NCBI RefSeq assembly: GCF_943373825.1
Contig: NZ_CALSBP010000002.1
Coordinates: 3,213,501-3,277,500 of the forward strand
Source of the DNA: Aquimarina spinulae
GTDB lineage: Bacteria; Bacteroidota; Bacteroidia; Flavobacteriales; Flavobacteriaceae
Length of the DNA: 64,000 bases
Direction: 5' to 3'
Each line of letters starts with the position of its first letter. The stretch's first letter is position 1. Shown here piece by piece: positions 63,501 to 64,000 of this stretch. The notes under the pieces are model-generated. The model was not told the DNA's origin, searched no databases, and worked only from the letters and a program-made list of their open reading frames with translations. The translations under genes and the position numbers were made by a program.

Positions 63501-64000
63501 ATGCTAACAGGTCAAATGATCCTCACAAAATCAACTATACAGACAAAGGAGCTGGTAGAACAACTTCATAAAGCAGCAACAATACCAGAAGAATCTATTA
63601 TAAAATATGAAAACGAAACATTATATATTTTACAATGGGATGAAGTAAAAGCAAATCAAGAGAACAGTAAACCTGTATTCAAAAATCAAGGTGTTTACTT
63701 GATTACCGGTGGCCTTGGTGCTTTAGGAGTATTGTTTGCCAAGGAAATTTTACAACAAACCAGAGAGACAAAAATCATAGTAACCGGGCGCTCTGAACTT
63801 ACAGAGGAAAAGCAGATAATTTTAAATGAACTGCACTTAGGTACTGGTCAGGTTGAATATCAACAGCTAGACCTTAGTAGCCTGGAGCAAGTGGAAAAGC
63901 TCATAGCGACTATTGAAAAGGAAAACGGGAAACTTAATGGTATCATTCACAGTGCAGGGATGATATCGGATAACTTTATTCTGAAGAAAACTAGGACTGA
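57564..64000 (+). CDS. Gene D: trans-AT PKS, DH-KR-ACP of module 9 and KS-DH-KR of module 10; 3' end outside window
   Basis: The frame is open from ATG 57564 to the right edge (2145 codons and two bases), so the protein is longer. Order: docking segment (FIEYIVLELKSKRLSKANALDLI), DH (His72, Asp248), KR (about 345-770), ACP (Ser835), KS10 (Cys1110, DSMCSSSLTAIHL; EAHGTGT and NIGHC kept), adaptor, DH (His1596, Asp1768) and a KR (TGGLGALG) cut off in its catalytic region. The second DH has four extra residues between its His and the motif Pro (HQVKIEGKVSKVLP). Modules 9 and 10 should both give double bonds. A further ACP and more modules are expected beyond the edge. Confidence 0.93.
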   Translation, partial: MIDFIEYIVLELKSKRLSKANALDLIKQFSHHTVSHANKDVIHPLLHKNTSDLSQQSFSTIFNGKELFLKDHVVKDQKVLPGVAYLEMARMALRKALPFQEESIVELRNIIWAQPIIVQDPKEVTIALFADETEIGNGQINYEVYSTEPETGEGVKETIHCQGQAVYINTSKPVRLDINKLKMRMQQGELKSAPIYAVYSKLGLNYGPTYRGIKTIFQDNGQLLAQLELNEIAESSFNEYVLHPGLMDSALQSAIGLFEGLDQIPDKPSLPFALESLKVFSSCTEEMFAWVRYAKGNKPTDKITKLDIDLCNQEGEVAIQMRGFSSRMLNEDSVTKEATVTEKGVLYGAPVWQVTKDMKPFSQNGTDVVKHRYVFLCEIPQVDTKQLESLLTSSKVIHLQNTQQKNIAERFSEYARICFEQLRILLSDKLQEKVFIQIVTTNKSEQSIFTGLSALIKTATLENPKLTGQVIVTNPKIAAEELILQLEENQNKTQDTIIKYEQKIRQVLRWKEIPVAHNKPKIVFKDNGIYLITGGLGNLGKIIVREILKQTQNAKIIVTGRSEFTKEKQTLIDKIGGKTGQLSYKQLDVVDLNKVKQIITSIQKEYKGIHGIIHSAGMISDNFILKKTSEEFSKVLAPKVLGTYNLDEASKNIDLDFLVLFSSISSITGNGGQADYATANDFMNQFTIYRNQLVEAKQRSGKTMTINWPLWEEGGMKIDQSKQEMLEQSTGIVPMCTETGVHAFYRSLELRQDQFLVVEGNIEKLHQTLFDDNASETSLSGSITSAKKESVVKIDEENLEEKTQNYIKKQLSELFKLPSHKIDSLAPLEKYGIDSILAMNLTNQLEKTFGSLPKTLFFEYQTIHELTDYFINSHSAKLLALFTSGSKKNSLEKNKDVSIASPIGIQSEQGKSRGIKRSRKIEVSVDKKNSVDTDPIAIIGLSGRYPKATNIEAYWNNLRDGKDCITEVPKNRWDWQEYYSSDRSKSGYHYSKWGGFIDGVDEFDPLFFNISPLEAEILDPQERLFLQHTWMAIEDAGYTKAGLQIPHKFGQPGQVGVYAGVMYSEYQLYGIEASKRGHRIGVPGSYASIANRVSYVLNLHGPSMTVDSMCSSSLTAIHLACQDLKQGRTSLGIAGGVNVSIHPNKYTVISAGQYISSEGHCQSFGEGGEGYIPGEGVGVVVLKRLSEAEKDGDHIYGIINGSTLNHGGKTNGYSVPNPKAQSNLISNVLKETDTDPRHISYIEAHGTGTKLGDPIEISALSKAFKQSTSDVGFCLLGSAKSNIGHCESAAGIAGLTKVLLQLKHQQIVPSLHSKSLNPNIDFEKTPFIVNQTLKAWEQPIINGTPQPRIAGVSSFGAGGANAHIIVQEYVAPAQVSQPKISIDLDSKAIIPLSARTPDQLKQKAIDLYDFLQKSKIKKQEKTITLIDLTEMAYTLQVGRETMDMRLGFMVNSVEELIQKLKAYIDGEKNIEDTYQGHTDEDKDTLLVFNADVDFEQTVDKWIARRKLSKLLDLWVKGLNLDWNKFYEDNIPKRISLPVYPFSKDKYWIDVKMNNQSTVDRKITSILHPLLHSNTSDLSKQSYSSIFSGEEFFLADHQVKIEGKVSKVLPAVAYLEMARVAIEKATPVKTRSGILELHNTAWAQPLVVEKDKQVEIALFIKEENQIDYEVYSMDNEQDIIHCQGVAKYSTYLSPEKLSIEQLKGQMNRGSIESATLYSMFKSMGLVYGPAYQGITKIYQGEKQLLVQLNLPSVVKTNQNDYLLHPSIMDSSLQAAFGLIDDLTTIPSQPSVPFALETIRIISAVTEHMFAWVRYSEESLANNTITKLDIDICDKEGNICVQMEGLSSRQLSENIDLKNEDIGILMATPLWKSYKIPHISETTEAKFDEKHVILCEIPGAEASQLETLIHNSHCIQLEASQKNIAERYNNYALTCFEYVQTIIKNKPKEKVLVQIVITDNKEQALFSGLSGLLKTAAQENPMLTGQMILTKSTIQTKELVEQLHKAATIPEESIIKYENETLYILQWDEVKANQENSKPVFKNQGVYLITGGLGALGVLFAKEILQQTRETKIIVTGRSELTEEKQIILNELHLGTGQVEYQQLDLSSLEQVEKLIATIEKENGKLNGIIHSAGMISDNFILKKTRT
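60361..64000 (+). other. Module 10: KS - DH - KR - (continues)
   Basis: KS10 is of the same type as KS5 and KS7, which here follow DH/KR modules, and module 9 is such a module. DH and KR motifs are intact as far as visible. Together with module 9 this predicts a diene. Confidence 0.78.

Overview
The window is AT-rich (well under 45% GC by eye). Every supportable gene lies on the + strand, and starts are preceded by A/T-rich stretches rather than a Shine-Dalgarno motif. Together with the protein style this suggests a marine Flavobacteriia/Bacteroidota genome. About 90% of the window is a giant modular polyketide synthase (PKS) of the trans-acyltransferase type. There are eleven ketosynthase (KS) domains and no in-cis AT; each KS that has been traced is followed by a vestigial adaptor ending in a PFAxERYW-like motif. 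Tandem ACPs, split modules and small helical docking segments fit the same class. Both window edges cut PKS genes.

Layout. (1) 1-6390 is the release end of an assembly line: the C-terminus of a PKS with a degenerate dehydratase, a stand-alone PLP aminotransferase of the MycA/McyE type, and a terminal ACP-KS0-ACP-thioesterase protein. (2) 6484-12559 holds four service genes: an RND/MMPL-type exporter, a LolA-like periplasmic protein, a GMC-like FAD oxidoreductase and a membrane-anchored START-domain protein. (3) 12732-64000 is the start and body of the line: gene A (6151 aa) begins with an LnmK-like acyltransferase/decarboxylase loading domain, followed by gene B (3533 aa), gene C (4745 aa), a CAT/BAHD-like acyltransferase, and gene D, which is open at the right edge (at least 2145 aa, start ATG 57564).

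Reading A-B-C-D gives a loading module plus ten modules: M1 KS-ECHx3-ACP; M2 KS-KR-ACP; M3 KS-DH(dead)-KR-cMT-ACP; M4 KS-DH|KR-ACP; M5 KS-DH(dead)-ECHx3-ACP-ACP; M6 KS-DH|KR-ACP; M7 KS-DH(dead)-ECHx3-ACP-ACP; M8 KS-DH(dead)-KR-ACP; M9 KS|DH-KR-ACP; M10 KS-DH-KR... (| marks a gene boundary). KS sequence types agree with the chemistry of the module before them. The inferred chain is partly polyene with up to three beta-branches, one alpha-methyl and several hydroxyls. It probably ends as a beta-amino acid or a lactam released by the thioesterase.

The most unusual element is a cassette of three consecutive crotonase-fold (ECH) domains inside modules M1, M5 and M7. Two of the cassettes, 19,980 bp apart, are nearly identical in DNA over about 2.25 kb with no length change, which looks like recent duplication or gene conversion. 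The trans-AT, HMG synthase, donor ACP and decarboxylating KS needed for beta-branching are not in the window and must lie elsewhere if the cassettes work. I saw no RNA genes, CRISPR arrays, insertion sequences or minus-strand genes.
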